This document shows positions 11,346-24,789 of a DNA stretch of 64,000 nucleotides, one piece after another. Within the stretch, counting starts at the first letter, position 1; every line of letters starts with the position of its first letter. The notes under the pieces are model-generated. The model was not told the DNA's origin. It ran no database searches and saw only the letters and a program-made list of their open reading frames with translations. A program made the position numbers and the translations under genes. This DNA is from Dromiciops gliroides (lineage: Eukaryota; Chordata; Mammalia; Microbiotheria; Microbiotheriidae), in assembly GCF_019393635.1 (NCBI RefSeq), contig NC_057863.1, positions 645,400,660-645,464,659 of the forward strand, in the 5' to 3' direction.

Positions 11346-12140
11346 TTAATTAGCTCACTGAAACAAATATTTTAAAAGTCAAGTGAACTGACTTTTCATG
11401 CATCAAATGTTAAGCTAAGTCCATTTCTTCCTGCTCGAAGTTCAACTGTGTTATTATTCACTGTGGTAAGTTAATGTTTCCACACCAGCCCTGATATTTT
11501 TAGCACTCCTGTTTTGATAAACTCATGGCAACCTCAAAAAAGAACAAATCAAAGTCCACTTTTTGCCACAGGAAACCAGTTCAGCCTCGGTGTTTTGAAA
11601 CATGCTATGGGAGAATAAGAAAGAAGCTCAGGATCCCTCAGCTCAGAGGACTGGGCACAACTAGTGGAAAAAATGCCCCAGGAGAGGATCCCTTTGCTCT
11701 GTCCAGAGGCTATCTCAGTGTTAAATGGAAAAGTGTTACGGCAGGCACCACACTCTCATTAATAACAGAGTGTCTACTTTAGGAGGGGTGAAGCGCCACT
11801 CAAGCTCTGGAAGGGAAAACACTCCCTCTACAACTTTGAGAGCTAAAAGACCAACCAAGTTGGCTGGAGAAGGGACAGGGATAGAGGGTACAGGCTTCTC
11901 CTTAGCTAGGGAGGGTCTTGGCCAGCCAGTGCAGTGCAGTGCAGTGAAGAGCATCCAAAGGCCCAGCTTTGAAGCCTCACCCCACTACTTAGTGCTGTGA
12001 GACTCTGGACAAAGTGCTCAATCTCCTGGTCAATAAAGTTCAGGGCTCCCCTTCGCCCGTAGAACTCACTACCAAATCCTGTTTGGTGCCTTCCAGTCTT
12101 CTTCAACCTCCCCATCATCGTCTTCCATGTAGTCCTTGAG
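11346..12140. other. intronic stretch without recognised features
   Basis: No repeat family or exon recognised. A 5-bp GTGCA/CAGTG micro-repeat lies near 11931-11946. Open frames at 11525-12000 look like chance. Confidence 0.4.
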
Positions 12141-12430
12141 TCACTGACCCAGGCCTCCTGGGTGTGCTGAACTCAAAACACATCCTGACTCTGGACACCC
12201 TTGGAAAACTCTCCTTCATCCCTGCCTCCCTTCAAGTCTCGGCTAACAACCTCACCTCTGCAAAAAGCTTTTCTGGATTCCCTTAAAGCCAGCGTCTCCC
12301 TCTGAAATGACTCCCAATTTATCTTCAATTGTTTGCATGTTGTCTCCCACATTGAATCACGAATCCTGTGAGTGCAGGGGCTATATCTCCAGTGCCTGAC
12401 ACTGAACAGGCACTCAATCCATTCTAGCTG
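12140..12430 (+). mobile_element. L2 3' end
   Basis: AAAGCTTTTCTGGATTCCCT, then TGAGTGCAGGGGCTATATCT and CAGTGCCTGACACTGAACAG. Confidence 0.65.
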
Positions 12431-12704
12431 ACGGCTTTCCTAACCATAAAGTCAGGAGGCCAGACCACATGACCTCTGACGGCCAGGGGACCCTGCTCTA
12501 GCATGGGAATGACGTTCACACAGCCCCACCTGCACATCTTTTCATATGGGCCTGACATCCCTCTGAGGTGATAGCCTGGTGACTCAGTACACTGGTGCAG
12601 GCTATACCTCATGCACATGCTCTCATCCTGTGAGCATGATTGCCTTCTCTGAGTCCTCCACAGGGAATCTACCCAATGAGCTGAGGCCCCTTCTCAGGCC
12701 GTCA

Positions 12705-13165
12705 GTTGACAAGTATTTATTAAGCACCTACTAGGTGCCTAGCTAGCAAGAAAGACAAAAGATAGTCCCTACCCTCAAAGACAATATGCAAACAACTATG
12801 TGCAAACAAGGGTCCATGAAAGGTAATCTCAGTGGGAAGGCATTAGCAAGTTGGGAGGTCAGGGAAATGCTTCTTGCTGAAGAAGGCAGGTTATGAACTG
12901 AGTTCTATATGGCCATGAAAGCCAAAAGACATCAGGGGAGAAGGGAGAGCATTCTGGGAATGGAGGAAAAGGTCTTGTTTGAAGAACAGCCAGGAAGCCA
13001 GTGTCACTGGATCCAGGAGTAAGGGGTAAGAAGACTGGAAAAGTGGGGGTGGAGGATATTACGAAGGGCTTTAAAAGATGTTTTTATTTGATGCTATAAC
13101 AGGGAAGCACTGGAGATGATGGGGGTGGGAGTGGGGTGGGGAAGCCTCGATGACATGATCAGTGC
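12705..13165 (+). mobile_element. ancient interspersed repeat (LINE-derived?)
   Basis: ATTTATTAAGCACCTACTAG, CAAACAACTATGTGCAAACA, AGGGAGAGCATTCTGGGAAT and GCCAGTGTCACTGGATCCAG form an arrangement repeated in part at 34325 and 56635. Family not named with confidence. Confidence 0.5.
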
Positions 13166-13169
13166 TTTA

Positions 13170-13557
13170 AGATCACATGGGAGCCAATCTCCAATGGATA
13201 AACGGTCAGAGTTTTCAGAGAAAGAAATCCAAGACAAGAAGGGAAAATGACAAATGCTGAAAGGACTATGGGAAAACAGGCACACTGATACTGGTTCAGC
13301 CAGTCTGGAAAGCAACTTGGAATGATGCCCCAAAAGCTATTAAACTATACAGATCCACATTCTTTGGGCCATGCCACTAATAGGTCTATCTATACCCCAA
13401 AGAAATTTAAAAAAAAAAAAAGAGAAAGGGCCTACAAATATAAAAAATATTTATAGCTGCTCTTTTCAAGGTGACAAAGAATTGGAAATTGAGGGAAAGC
13501 CCATCAATTGGGGAATGGCTGAAAAAGTTGTGGTGTATGTATGTGATGGAATGCTAT
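13170..13557 (+). mobile_element. L1 3' end
   Basis: GCCAATCTCCAATGGATAAA, CAGTCTGGAAAGCAACTTGG and CCCATCAATTGGGGAATGGC, broken by two SINE insertions (next entries). Confidence 0.75.
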
Positions 13558-13725
13558 AGGGGGCAGCTAGGTGGCACAGTGGATAAAGCAATGGCCCTAG
13601 ATTCAGGACTCGAGTTCAAGTCCAGTCTTAGACACTTGACACTTACTGGCTGTGTGACTCTGGGCAAATCAGTTAACCCTCATTGCCCTGCCCCCCCCCC
13701 CAAATCAAACAAAAAACCCAAAATA
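13558..13725 (+). mobile_element. WSINE1-like SINE
   Basis: Sense copy in L1 with a C-rich then A-rich tail (CCCCCCCCCCAAATC). Confidence 0.88.
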
Positions 13726-13812
13726 AAATAGCTGTTAATGAGCAGCAATGAAATGGGAATGCTATTGTGCTGTAAGAAATGATGACGGGGATGGTTTTAA
13801 AAAACCTAGGAA

Positions 13813-13960
13813 GGGGGTGCAGCTAGGTGGCACAGTGGATAAAGCACCAGCCCTAGATTAAGGAGGACTTAAGTTCAAATCTGGCCTCAAACACCTGACA
13901 CTTACTGTGTGATTCTGGGCAAGTCACTTAACCCTCACTGCCCCATCAATTAAAAAAAAA
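13813..13960 (+). mobile_element. WSINE1-like SINE
   Basis: Sense copy, second insertion in the same L1. Head reads GGGGTGCAGCTAGG with an extra TG. Confidence 0.87.
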
Positions 13961-14180
13961 CAAAACTAGCAAGACACACATGAAATGCTACAAAATGAAC
14001 TGATAACTATACTGTAAAGACAATTAACTTAACTTAGGAACTCTGCTCAAGACAATGGAACCAACCAGTTCCATAAGATTCATATTGAAATATGCCATCC
14101 ACTCCCAGATAGAGATAAGATGGGAAGGAAAGCATGCAAAAGTGAAAATAAAATAAAATGGATTTTTTAAAAAAAAGATC
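13961..14180 (+). mobile_element. L1 3' end, continued
   Basis: CATGAAATGCTACAAAATGA, then CTCAAGACAATGGAACC and a terminal AAAATAAAATAAAATGG. Confidence 0.65.
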
Positions 14181-14309
14181 ATTTTGACAAGTGAGTAGAG
14201 AATGGGCAAGAGTGGGAGAGACTAATAAGTTTTTTCTTATCAAGACTTCTTTACATTGGTTAAAATTACACAAGTAGTTTATTATTTCCACTTACAAGTG
14301 AGAAATTTT

Positions 14310-14432
14310 TTTTTTTGGTGAGGCAATTGGGGTTAAGTGACTTGCCCAGGGTCACACAGCTAATAAGTGAACTCAGGTCCTCCTGACTCCAGGGCCGGTG
14401 CTCTATCCACTGCGCCACCTAGCCCTTGCCCC
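14310..14432 (-). mobile_element. WSINE1-like SINE, internally deleted
   Basis: Antisense; lacks the GTCAAGTGTCTGAGG section. Flanked by a CACAAGTGAGA/CTTACAAGTGAGA repeat. Confidence 0.85.
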
Positions 14433-15345
14433 ACAAGTGAGAGTGGGATTGGGGGAGAGTAACTGCCCCAAGTGTCCCTGCCCTCAAAGGGCCAAGATTA
14501 AAATCCAATTCACCCCAAATCTATCAGCATCTATCAAAGGGCCTTACTTAGCTGAGTAATACTTGACTGTGACAGTGTGACCAGAACTTCCCTACACCTT
14601 AGCAGACAGTCTTTCAGAGTTACTTGGGCCAAACAATTCATCGCTGCAGCCGCCAATGTGGGGAGGAGTCTCTGAAGCTGACTCAGCTGGTCCCTGGCAT
14701 TCCACTGGCGTAACCTTTAAACTCTGGGCCAGCGGGCCACTGCTACACGACCATACCACGAGACACCAGATTCAGATATGAAACACTTACATCATCTCGT
14801 CAATGTTCATCCATGTTTGATCAGAATCTAAGTTTCCTGAACAGCAACAAGGGGAACATTGTGAGTGAAACTGCAAGCCCTATAAACAGAAGGAGGGAAG
14901 GGGAAAATACAAACCTGCCCAATTTCCTTTGTTTGGGCCTCAGTTTACTCACCTGTAAAGTGATGGGGTCTGACTAAATATTCTCTAAGGTCGACCATAG
15001 ATCATTTGAGCCTTCCCTTAAAGCACACAAAGGCCATTTTAAAGAGACAATTTGCCAAAGCACAATCTAACTTCCTTTGAATAAAGGGCGAGAGAGATCA
15101 ATGAGAGAGGAAAAATTCAGCTTCTGGACATATCACAGCAGTTTCCTATGCAAGACTGTGTAAGGTTACTTACTGCAGTTCAGAGAAAATGAATTCTCTG
15201 GCACCTATGCCTGCTGAGTGTGATTACATATGGCTACTGAGAACCCCGGCTAGGGACAGGTCCTCACTAACACAGGATGTTTGCATGATGCCTGTCCCCA
15301 GCCAATGAGCACACCCATAGCCAACGGGAGTGGGCAGGGCTTTAC
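14433..15345. other. SAE1: unique intronic sequence left of exon 6
   Basis: No mobile element recognised. Begins SAE1 intron 6 on the 3' side of exon 6. Nothing coding seen apart from exon 6. Confidence 0.5.
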
Positions 15346-15451
15346 CTTGGAGCAGAAAGTAGTCGCAAGTGGTCCGTCTGAGGGCTGCCTTGGCCTTGTC
15401 ACTGCTCCAGTCCACCTCCAGAGCCTCCTTGAATGGACAGAAAATCACTTT
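15346..15451 (-). CDS. SAE1: SAE1 exon 6
   Basis: 106 nt, acceptor TTTTTTTGTCCCACAG, donor CTCCAAG|GTAAAG. Encodes [20 protein letters not shown], then [15 protein letters not shown] plus one base. Human continues VLLKFRTDKG; that exon was not found to the left within this window. Intron 6 is therefore at least 15.3 kb. Confidence 0.96.
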
Positions 15452-18400
15452 CTGTGGGACAAAAAAACCAAAGCTGTCTTAACTACCCATCGGCCTGGGA
15501 TCTGTGCAAGCAGAATCTCCCCTACAAGGGAACAACTTCCCAAGTTAAGTGCATTTTACATCTTTCAAGGAAAGCCCAAGCAGGACATCTGAGTCAGAGA
15601 GCTAAGACGAGCAGAGAGCAATATTCGACCCTGCTCTTTTACAATTTTGCTCTTCTCAGGGAAGGCAGAGCAAACATGGCCCAGTGGAAAGGACACCAGG
15701 TTGGGAAACCTCTCTAATTTTCTCTACTCCTGGTTTCTCCTGTCCACTTACCACTGACCCTGAAAAGCTCATTTCCTTTCGCTGGGGCTGCATGTCCTCT
15801 TCTGTGAAATAAAGGGGTCTGACCATGTGTATTTTAAGGTCGTGTCCAACCCCCAAATGAAGAAAATCTCCATGCTTCAGTCTATTTAGTGCAAAAATAA
15901 AAACAGCACGGTTTGACATCTGAAGAAAATTCATCTCATATTACCCCACAATCCTTTATTTTATTATTATTTTTTTTTTGGTGAGGCAATTGGGGTTAAG
16001 TGACTTGCCCAGGGTCACACAGCTACTAAGTGTCAAGTGTCTGAGGCCAGATTTGAACTCAGGTCCTCCTGAATCCAGGGCCGGTGCTTTAACCACTGCG
16101 CCATCTAGCTGCCCCAATCCTTTATTTTAAAAAGCTATATCATACTTCTACAAATAAAACAGAGAGGATGGGCTTGATTATTTTTGTTCCTTGAGAAGAG
16201 AACCAGGAGCAAAAGGAGAGAAACTTCCTAATAAGGGTCAGCTGAAAATGGCACAGGAACAACTTATTGCCTCCAAAGAGAGTCCATCCCAATGCGGCCC
16301 AGACTACTGAGTCTGACTCAGCCTCTGTGAAAGGTGGTTAGTCTGGCACAACCAATTCTTCATGAAGTTATGTTGGCTCTCGTGATCGCTAACCAGTCCC
16401 TTAAACATGTCTGACAATTCTGCCAGGATTCAGTAAGCTTACTGGGCTCCAATACGCAGATTCCACTCTTTGCTAATCATATAGTGCCTCTCCCAATGTC
16501 CATGACCTTTCTTTTTCTTTTCTTTTTTTTAAGTGACTTGCCCAGGGTCACACAGCTAGTAAGTGTTAAGTGTCTGAGGCCGGATTTGAACTCAGGTCCT
16601 CCTGACTCCAGGGCTGGTGCTCTATCCACTGCGCCACCTAGCTGCCCCTTGTCCATGACCTTTCAAGGACTCCTCCAAGCAGTGCAGCAATCCATCCACT
16701 AGTTCTTTTGAGCAGTGACAGTCCCATCTTACTACCTCCCTTCTCACCCTGGGTATCAGCTCCTTATCAGTGATTTCTGTTCTGTCCTCTCTAGTTTAGA
16801 GATCATTCTACCTGGCAGAGCAGACACAATCAGATTAGGATGTGCACTACCATCTTTCCTCAGCCCCCCACACAGAATCTATACACAGCCTTTCTCTGGA
16901 GCTCCTCTCCATTCTTCCTCAGCATCCTTACTAGGAATTTTATCTTAACAGGGCCTTTCCAGCCTTTTATTTGACTCCCCTGTTACCTCCCCATGGTTTC
17001 CTTTTATGTACATGTCCTTTTTAAAATAAGTGAGTTCAGGGGCAGCTAGGTGGCGCAGTGGATAAAGCACCAGCCCTGGATTCAGGAGTACCTGAGTTCA
17101 AATCTGGCCTCAGACACTTGACACTTACTAGCTGTGTGACCCTGGGCAAGTCACTTAACCCCTATTGCCCTGCAAAAAAAAAAAATAATAATAAAATAAG
17201 TGAGTTCAGGGGCAGCTAGGTGGCGCAGTGGATAAAGCACCAGCCCTGGATTCAGGAGTACCTGGGTTCAAATCTGGCCTCAGACACTTGACACTTACTA
17301 GCTGTGTGACCCTGGGCAAGTCACTTAACCCTCACTGCCCCGCCAAAAGAAAAACAAAAACAAAAACAAATTCAGACTAGCAATTCACCTAGGTGATTCC
17401 TCCACTGAGGAAAAAAATTACCATTATGAGAAGAAATTATTGAGTTCTATTCACTGGTCAGAAAGAGATCCTACAGATGTCTGGAAAAAGGAAGTCCTTG
17501 GGGGAGGCTAGGTGGTGCAGTGGATAAGTTCAACCTGAACCTGAGTTCAAATCCGGCCTCTGACACTTGACACTTACTAGCTGTGCAACACTGGGCAAGT
17601 CACTTAACCCTCACTGCCCTGCAAAAAAAAAAAAAAAAAAGTACTTCTTCACTGTTACATCCCCAGTGTGCTGACCTGGCAATATCTTTCTCAAATTCCT
17701 CATCCATTTCTTTTTTGCCCAGGTAACCTGGAATATGTGAAGACATTGCTTTTGTGTCTGTTGCTGATGATCCTCAACTCCTAGACTCAGTCTTCTCTGG
17801 TGGTTCAGACCGCTGCTGTGTGAAGTTTCCCCTCCCGTCCTTCTTGGGCTCTGCCAGAGCTATCTGCTTCACAATTTCAAAGTATTCACCTGAAAATCTC
17901 TTTTGCCTATGACCACTTAAATAGTAGTCACTTAATTTAGAGAACTAGTTTATTTTATTTTATTTTTGGTGGGGCAATGAGGGTTAAGTGACTTGCCCAG
18001 GGTCATACAGCTAGTAAGTATCAAGTGTCTGAGGCCAGATTTGAACTCACGTCCTCCTGAATTCAGGGCCAGTGCTCTATCCACTGCACCACCTAGCTGC
18101 CCCAAGAGCTAGTTTATAAAACAAGGACCAAACTAACCCATAACAAAAAATACTATTAATCAGTCTACTAAAGTCTGTCTCTCTCTATGTGTGTGTGTGT
18201 GTGTGTGTGTGTCAGTATGTTAAAAAAATGAAAAAAAGACAATTATAAAGACTGTGAACATATGCCAAGAGATGACTATCTGGTATACTGGGCAGTTCAA
18301 TCATGTCATCCAGGCAGTACCAAGATGCTTGTTTAAGCAAAGGAAAGTTCAAATTGCTACAGAAGATTAAACAAGCATGGTTTTCCTCCTTCCCACAGCT

Positions 18401-21400
18401 GCTGCCTAGAGGTTCCAACACATTGTAAACAGTGCTATATGACACACCATAGATTGTTTGGCTGCCCCAGCACTCTTGGCAAATGACACCAACCTCCCAA
18501 GATATAGCTAACCCAGTGATGCTGAATACCAGAGCGGTCTGCCAGACAGCTCTTAAAGAAGTCTTACCGGAGAAGTCTGACCATGCCAGAAGCTAGAAGA
18601 TAATCTACTTTTTTTTTTTTTAAATCAAGTTTAAAAAAATATGAACATCAATTCAGAGACATTACTTGGCTCTTTCCCAGGAAAAATCCTCCTAAGAGTC
18701 ATCTTACTGTTAGCTTTTTCTTCCTGTTGTGAGCACCAAAGTTTTCCTGCACTACTGGATTTCATCTGGTACGTCTATGGCACAGGGCAAAACGATCATC
18801 TGCTTGGGGAGTCTCAAGGAGAACATTCAGAATCAGGAGAAATGGGTTCCAGCCCTTGCTGGCCTTGAGCAAATGCCTTTGCTGCTTGCCCGGAGCCTCA
18901 GGATCTTTATCCTGTAAAACCCTCCTTCCTTGACCCCTGTACACCTACCCCACAGGAACAGAGGAAAGATATGATTATCCCCACATAGACAGACATAATC
19001 TATTGTAAAGAGAGAATTTAGAGCCACTATTCCTGCCACTAAGCTGGGCCTCTCACGGACCCCAAGGCATGGCTCTTCCACAGATCATGCTCAGTGGGAT
19101 GCAAGAGGAAGAGCATTGCAAAGGACAGTAATAATGCCTGGCCTTGAACCCTGGCGCTCTCACTTATCCCCGTGGAACTGGAGGGAATTCATTTAACCTA
19201 GCCTGGACTCGCCAGACTCATCTACAAAAGAAGGAATTTGGAGAAGAGGTATCTCTTAAGGTCTCTTCCATCTCCAAATACCATTTCTATTTTCACCAAA
19301 TCAGACAATTTTGAATAGGTTCTTAGACATCTAGCTCACCTCTTCCTTTTGTAAGAGGAAGCCGAGGCCCATAGCAGGTGGTTTATCCTGGGTGATCTAT
19401 GTAGCAAGGGGCAGAGTTAGCCTTTGGAACCCAAATTCCAAACTTTACCACCATGCCATGTCAATGGAAATAAAGCAGACTGCCACTCAACAGAACTGGG
19501 CTGAGGTCCTGGCTCTGTCACAGAGGTGGACAGACACCTTCAGCAACTTAAGCCCACTGAGCCAGTTGCCTCAACTGGGAAATAATGATTTAATACCTGT
19601 GTGACCTGCCTCATTAAAAGATGTAATGGACACAAAGCATCATGTAAATAAACAGCAGGATAACCGGACTGTCCTGTTGCCTGATTCTGCCCAGTACTGA
19701 CCAGAACAGACACTCAATCAATAGCTGCTCATAGACCAGCACCAGCAAAGCAAGACTTATTTACCTAAGGGTCAGAAGATAGAGTGGAAGTTTATACAGC
19801 ATAAAAATAAGGAGACGGCTGAGTACCGGCCAGGACATTTCATCAGATATGAGGAAACTCCCTCTGCCGGTGCAGGCTGGCATCTTCTCTGGGCGGATCT
19901 TTCTCGAGTGTGTAATAGAGTGGACACTGGGGTATACTTAAAGAAGTATGTGGCTTCTTATCAGCCAGGCACACGAGGGGTACAGAGAAAAAAAATGAGT
20001 AGTTCCAAGGACTATCATAAGTTCACAACTTATTTTAATCTAACTCTGAAAATAGGCATCATATTAATTTTGAATGTGGCTCCAAATAGAAATATGATCA
20101 ACTAAATGGAACCTCATTTCATAATTTGCATATTCAATTAAGTCAGGAAATACTAGAGGGGGCTAAGGGGCATAGCAGCCAAAGGCTGGACTTGGGGGCC
20201 AGAAGGATCTGAGTCCAAATCCCATTAAGACACTTACTAGCTCTGGAACCCAGGGGCAAGCCACTTTGTCTTCCTTCCTCCTCAGTAAAATGTAGATAAC
20301 AAGAACACCCACCACACAGAGAGTCGCTGTGAGGAATGATCGGCATACTAAATGCAAAGTGTTTTACAAACCTTAAAGCATTGTAGAAACATTAGTTGCT
20401 ATTCATCTTTTTACCACCACTACCACTATCACTAGTACTAGAAAGAACACTGGATTAGGAGAAGACCTGGAATCTAGTTTTGCCTTTACCCATTAACTAG
20501 CCACGTGACAAAAAATCGGGGCCTCAGTTTCCTCCTCTGCAAAAGAAGATTGACAAGTATTTTCTGATGAGAATAAGAAAGTTCAAGGAGAGTATGCCAA
20601 CTATCTTCAAACCATTGGGGGGTTGTCATGGGAAAGAGAAATTTGACTTCTTTTTGATGCTAATAGGCAGAAATAGGAGCAATGGGGAGTAGTCAAAGCA
20701 AGATACATTTTGTCTCAATATAGAACAGAACTTTCTATCAACTTTAGTTGTCCAACACAAGTGGCAGAGAGGAAGCTCCGAGTCACTAGAAGCGTTCAAG
20801 AAGAGGTTGGAAGACCATCTGTTAAGGATGTTACAAAGCAGATTCCTACGTTGGGTGGGAAGCTGGGATTAGACTGCATGAGGTCCCTGCCTCAGGATTC
20901 TGTGACCCAGATCTGATCTGGATCTCAGGTTACTTTCTCATCCTGAAATCCTGGTTGGGTGCTTTCTCCTCAATCCTTTGGTGGCAGCAGGCAATATCAC
21001 AATAATTTGTTTCTATACTGCTTTATTTTAGCTGAAGGTTGCAGTACCAAAAATGTCATTTCCTTTTCTGGGGGACAATGTTATTAAACTTAGATGAGGG
21101 AAATGCCCTAGACATAGTTAACCTAGGTTTTCGTAAAGCATAGGACAAAGTCTCTTGTGCTATTTTTGTGGACAAGACAGAGAGATGGGTAACGATAACA
21201 GTATTACGTGGACTGAAAATGGAAAGCTGAAGACTAGATACACAGTCATCCCTACTGGCTCAATGTCTACTCGTGAGTACCCTGGGTACCTAAGCCTGGC
21301 CCTGTGCCCTTTAACATTTTTAGCAATGACCTGGACCAAAGGCATGGTTTATCTAATGTGCAATACATGATGCTCAAAGAGATTGGTAACAAGTAGATGA

Positions 21401-24400
21401 CAGACTCAAGATTAAAAAAAAAAAGCCACACTCTAGAATATGGGGCCAAATCTAGCAAGATGAAATTTAATGGAAATAAATGTCAAATCTCACACTTGGC
21501 TTTTAAAAGATGGAAGTGATGTGGCCAGATGGTAATTTGTCTGTAAGGGATCTGAGGGTTTCAGTGAACTGCGAGCTCATGGAGTCAAGAGTGTGAGAGA
21601 GCAGCCAAAAGAGCTCACACTACCTTAGGCTGTCCTGAGAGGCCCCTTATTGAGGACAGAGCCAGGTGAGATTGAGTATTAGTCAGATTACACCTGGCAC
21701 CACATTTTATGAAGGGTGTTGATAAATTGGAGAGAGTCCTAAGGCAGGCAGGCAGGCAAGCAGGATGGTTAAAGGCCTCAGGGTAAGTCCCATACAAAGA
21801 TTGGCTGAAGGAACTAAGGCTGTTTAGCTTAGAGAAAAGTGGGGGGGGGGGGCGGTGCCAGCTAGGTGGTGCAGTGGATAAAGCACCAGCCCTGGATTCA
21901 GGAGGACCTGAGTTCAAATCCGGCCTCAGACACTTGACAGGTACTAGCTGTGTGACCCTAGGCAAGTCACTTAACCCCCATTGCCCCGCCAAAAAAAAAA
22001 AAAAAAACAACCAACAAAAAACCCCAAAAACAAGTAGCCTGGGGAGGGAGGGGGAATATGACAGTTGTTTTCAGATATTCTCAAGGCTTTCATCTGTAAG
22101 AAGATGCTCTGGGGAGGGAGGACAGAACAAGAGCAGTGAGTCTGCAATACACAGAAGCTGATTCTAATGTTGAATGGGCTGCTTATTCATGAGGTGCACT
22201 GACTAGATGGGACGGGGCAGCTAAAACAACTATGACCCTAAAACCTTGTCTATACCAAGCCTGCCCATAAAACCCCTCATTCTGGTGGAGATGGACACTG
22301 CCTTACCCTTGAGTGCTAGACAGAGAGATGGAGATAGGAAGAGAACACCTGAGTTTGCACCTGGCTCTGCCCCTCACCCATCTCTGTGCCTCCACTCCTT
22401 CATCTACAATGAGAGGGCTGGGCTAGGCCACCTGAGGCCCCTTTGAGTGCTAATCCTTCCTACTGGTATTTTCTGGGCCTCAGAATAACATTCAAAAGCT
22501 CCACGAAGGCGGCAATATAATATTCCTGAGGAGTTACTCCATTTTTTTAAAGGTTTCTCGTCATCGCACCAGGCAGATTCAGGAATACAAAGCCTACCTT
22601 GGGATGCTTTGCACCCCTGGGAGACCTGCATGAACATTTACCAAGAATCAACTGGAGAAGCTGGAGGTACCTGCTTTCCACTGAACTAACAAAGGTGACT
22701 CTTTACAATTTAGACAGGGGGCAATGTCTGCTGAATCAGGGAACCACCAAATTTCAAAGCACAAAGGGCCCACAGAGAATGACTAATTCTCACCCAAACA
22801 CTTCATTTTGCAGAGGTGGTTCTCGAAACCCAGAGAGCTGACTAACAGCAGAATCCCAACCAGAATAGAGGGATACAGACTCCTGGGCCTATACAGGGCT
22901 TGCTGGAGGGGCTCCATAAAGCCCCGGTTTGGAATTCTGGAGATGATCAATAGGAATGCATTGCATGCATCAAAACCTTAATAGATAAGGGTTGGAGTGC
23001 CAGTTCAAAATGTCCAAGGGGAACAGCTGACTAACAATGTCAGCTGGAGAATATTTTGATACCTTAAAATTGGGCCCTGGGTAGGAAGAAGGGCTTGTTA
23101 ATTGACAAGCTAGATGACTGGGGCACAAAGGCCCTGGGGAGTACATGACGGGGCAGCCAACATTCCCCTCATAGTTAGATAAAGTAGCTCCCACAAGGGG
23201 ATTTCCAGAGCAGCTCGGCAGGGCACAGGCACGAGGTATAGCGGTGTCAAACTTCCAGCTGTGAGTGGCTAACAAAGCCGGGCACTAACTTGATTTAAAT
23301 GTAAAAGCCCTGCTCCAATTCCAGAAGGCCTTAAAGACATAAACCCCTCCTCACCAAGGCCAAGTGTCACCCCGCTAAGAGGGCGTGATTTATAAACTGA
23401 CAGCACCCACAATGCAGCTTTTATACTCCTGCATTTGTTAACAATTCATCTCCCCCAAACCCTCTCCCTGCCATTCTGAAGAAGCTTGACTGAGCAGGGC
23501 GAAAGGGGGGTGGGGGTGGGGGTAGGGTGTTAAGTTTTGGTCAAAACACCAACGCTCACTCTGAGGATAATTAAGTTACTGTGAATAGATACTTACTTGG
23601 AAATGGACTTTGCAATTTCCTTAAGACATATTTCTTACCATGGTTTTAAGATATTCAAATAGAAAACACGACAACACTTTTAGGAGTGGTTTCTGCAGCT
23701 AGGAATCAGTTTAAAAGGGATTAAACGAGAATAAAATTTTTAAAAACCCAGTCTAGAATGTCTCTGCTGCCTGTTATTTTTCACAAAACATCTGACACTA
23801 AAGAGTAGCCAGATACCCCACGTCTGATGTGTCCTCCGCCTCCATCAATTTTTTGGCCCCCATCTATTCCCATCCTCATCTTACCAGCCACCCTCCCTCT
23901 CTTCATCTTTTCAGACAACAAACCAATTCAAACAGCAGCTGATGAAACAAAGAATCACCCTAATGTGTTGCCCCCCTCACCCCTTCTCTAGAATCTGGAC
24001 TCTGGATTTTTAAGGCATCCAACTCATAAAATGACCATCTGAACAAGAGTAGATCATACTTAGAGGGTTCAAAGCGCTTTTGTCACAAGTACCTCATGTG
24101 ATACCATCTTGATTTTACAGAGAAGGAAACCAAGGCTCCCTGAGGAAAAAGCCTTATCCAAAGCCAGCAGCTGATTGGCAAGCTTCGGATCAGGGCTTTT
24201 TCCTTTGGGAATCTGGTGAAGCCTAGAGAGAATTCTGTCTCAGAACACGGCCCCAGATTAAGAAGCTGTGCTCTAGTGGGCAGCTAGGTGGCGCAGTGGG
24301 TAGAGCACCAGCCCTGGATTCAGGAGTACCTGAGTTCAAATCCGGCCTCAGACACTTAACACTTACTAGCTGTGTGACCCTGGGCAAGTCACTTAACCCC

Positions 24401-24745
24401 AACTGCCTCACTAAAAAAAAAAAAAAAAAAAAAAAGCTGTGCTCCAGATGTTCCTTTTCCCTCAAGCCTTTAATGGGCTATTTACCTCTTTCTATTCAAA
24501 GCTAATTCAAATACCAGCTCCTTCATCACTCATCACCGCTGTGGTCCCTGCTAACCTGCCACCTTCCCAGGTAAAAGGCCCTCTCCTGTGCTCTTCTCAG
24601 CCCGGCCCACCCAGCTCCATCACATCTTTCTTAGTACTGTACCCTCAGGGCCAACGACAACATCTTGACACGCAGTAGGCCCTTAAAGTTCCTTGAAATG
24701 AAACAGAGACAAAGACGACAGAACTTCTGTCTCCAAACCCATTAC

Positions 24746-24789
<44 letters not shown>

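Noticed and set aside
11525-12000. ORFs MATSKKNKSKSTFCHRKPVQ and neighbour, considered as novel exons
   Set aside because: No conserved family, no matching splice sites, intronic position.
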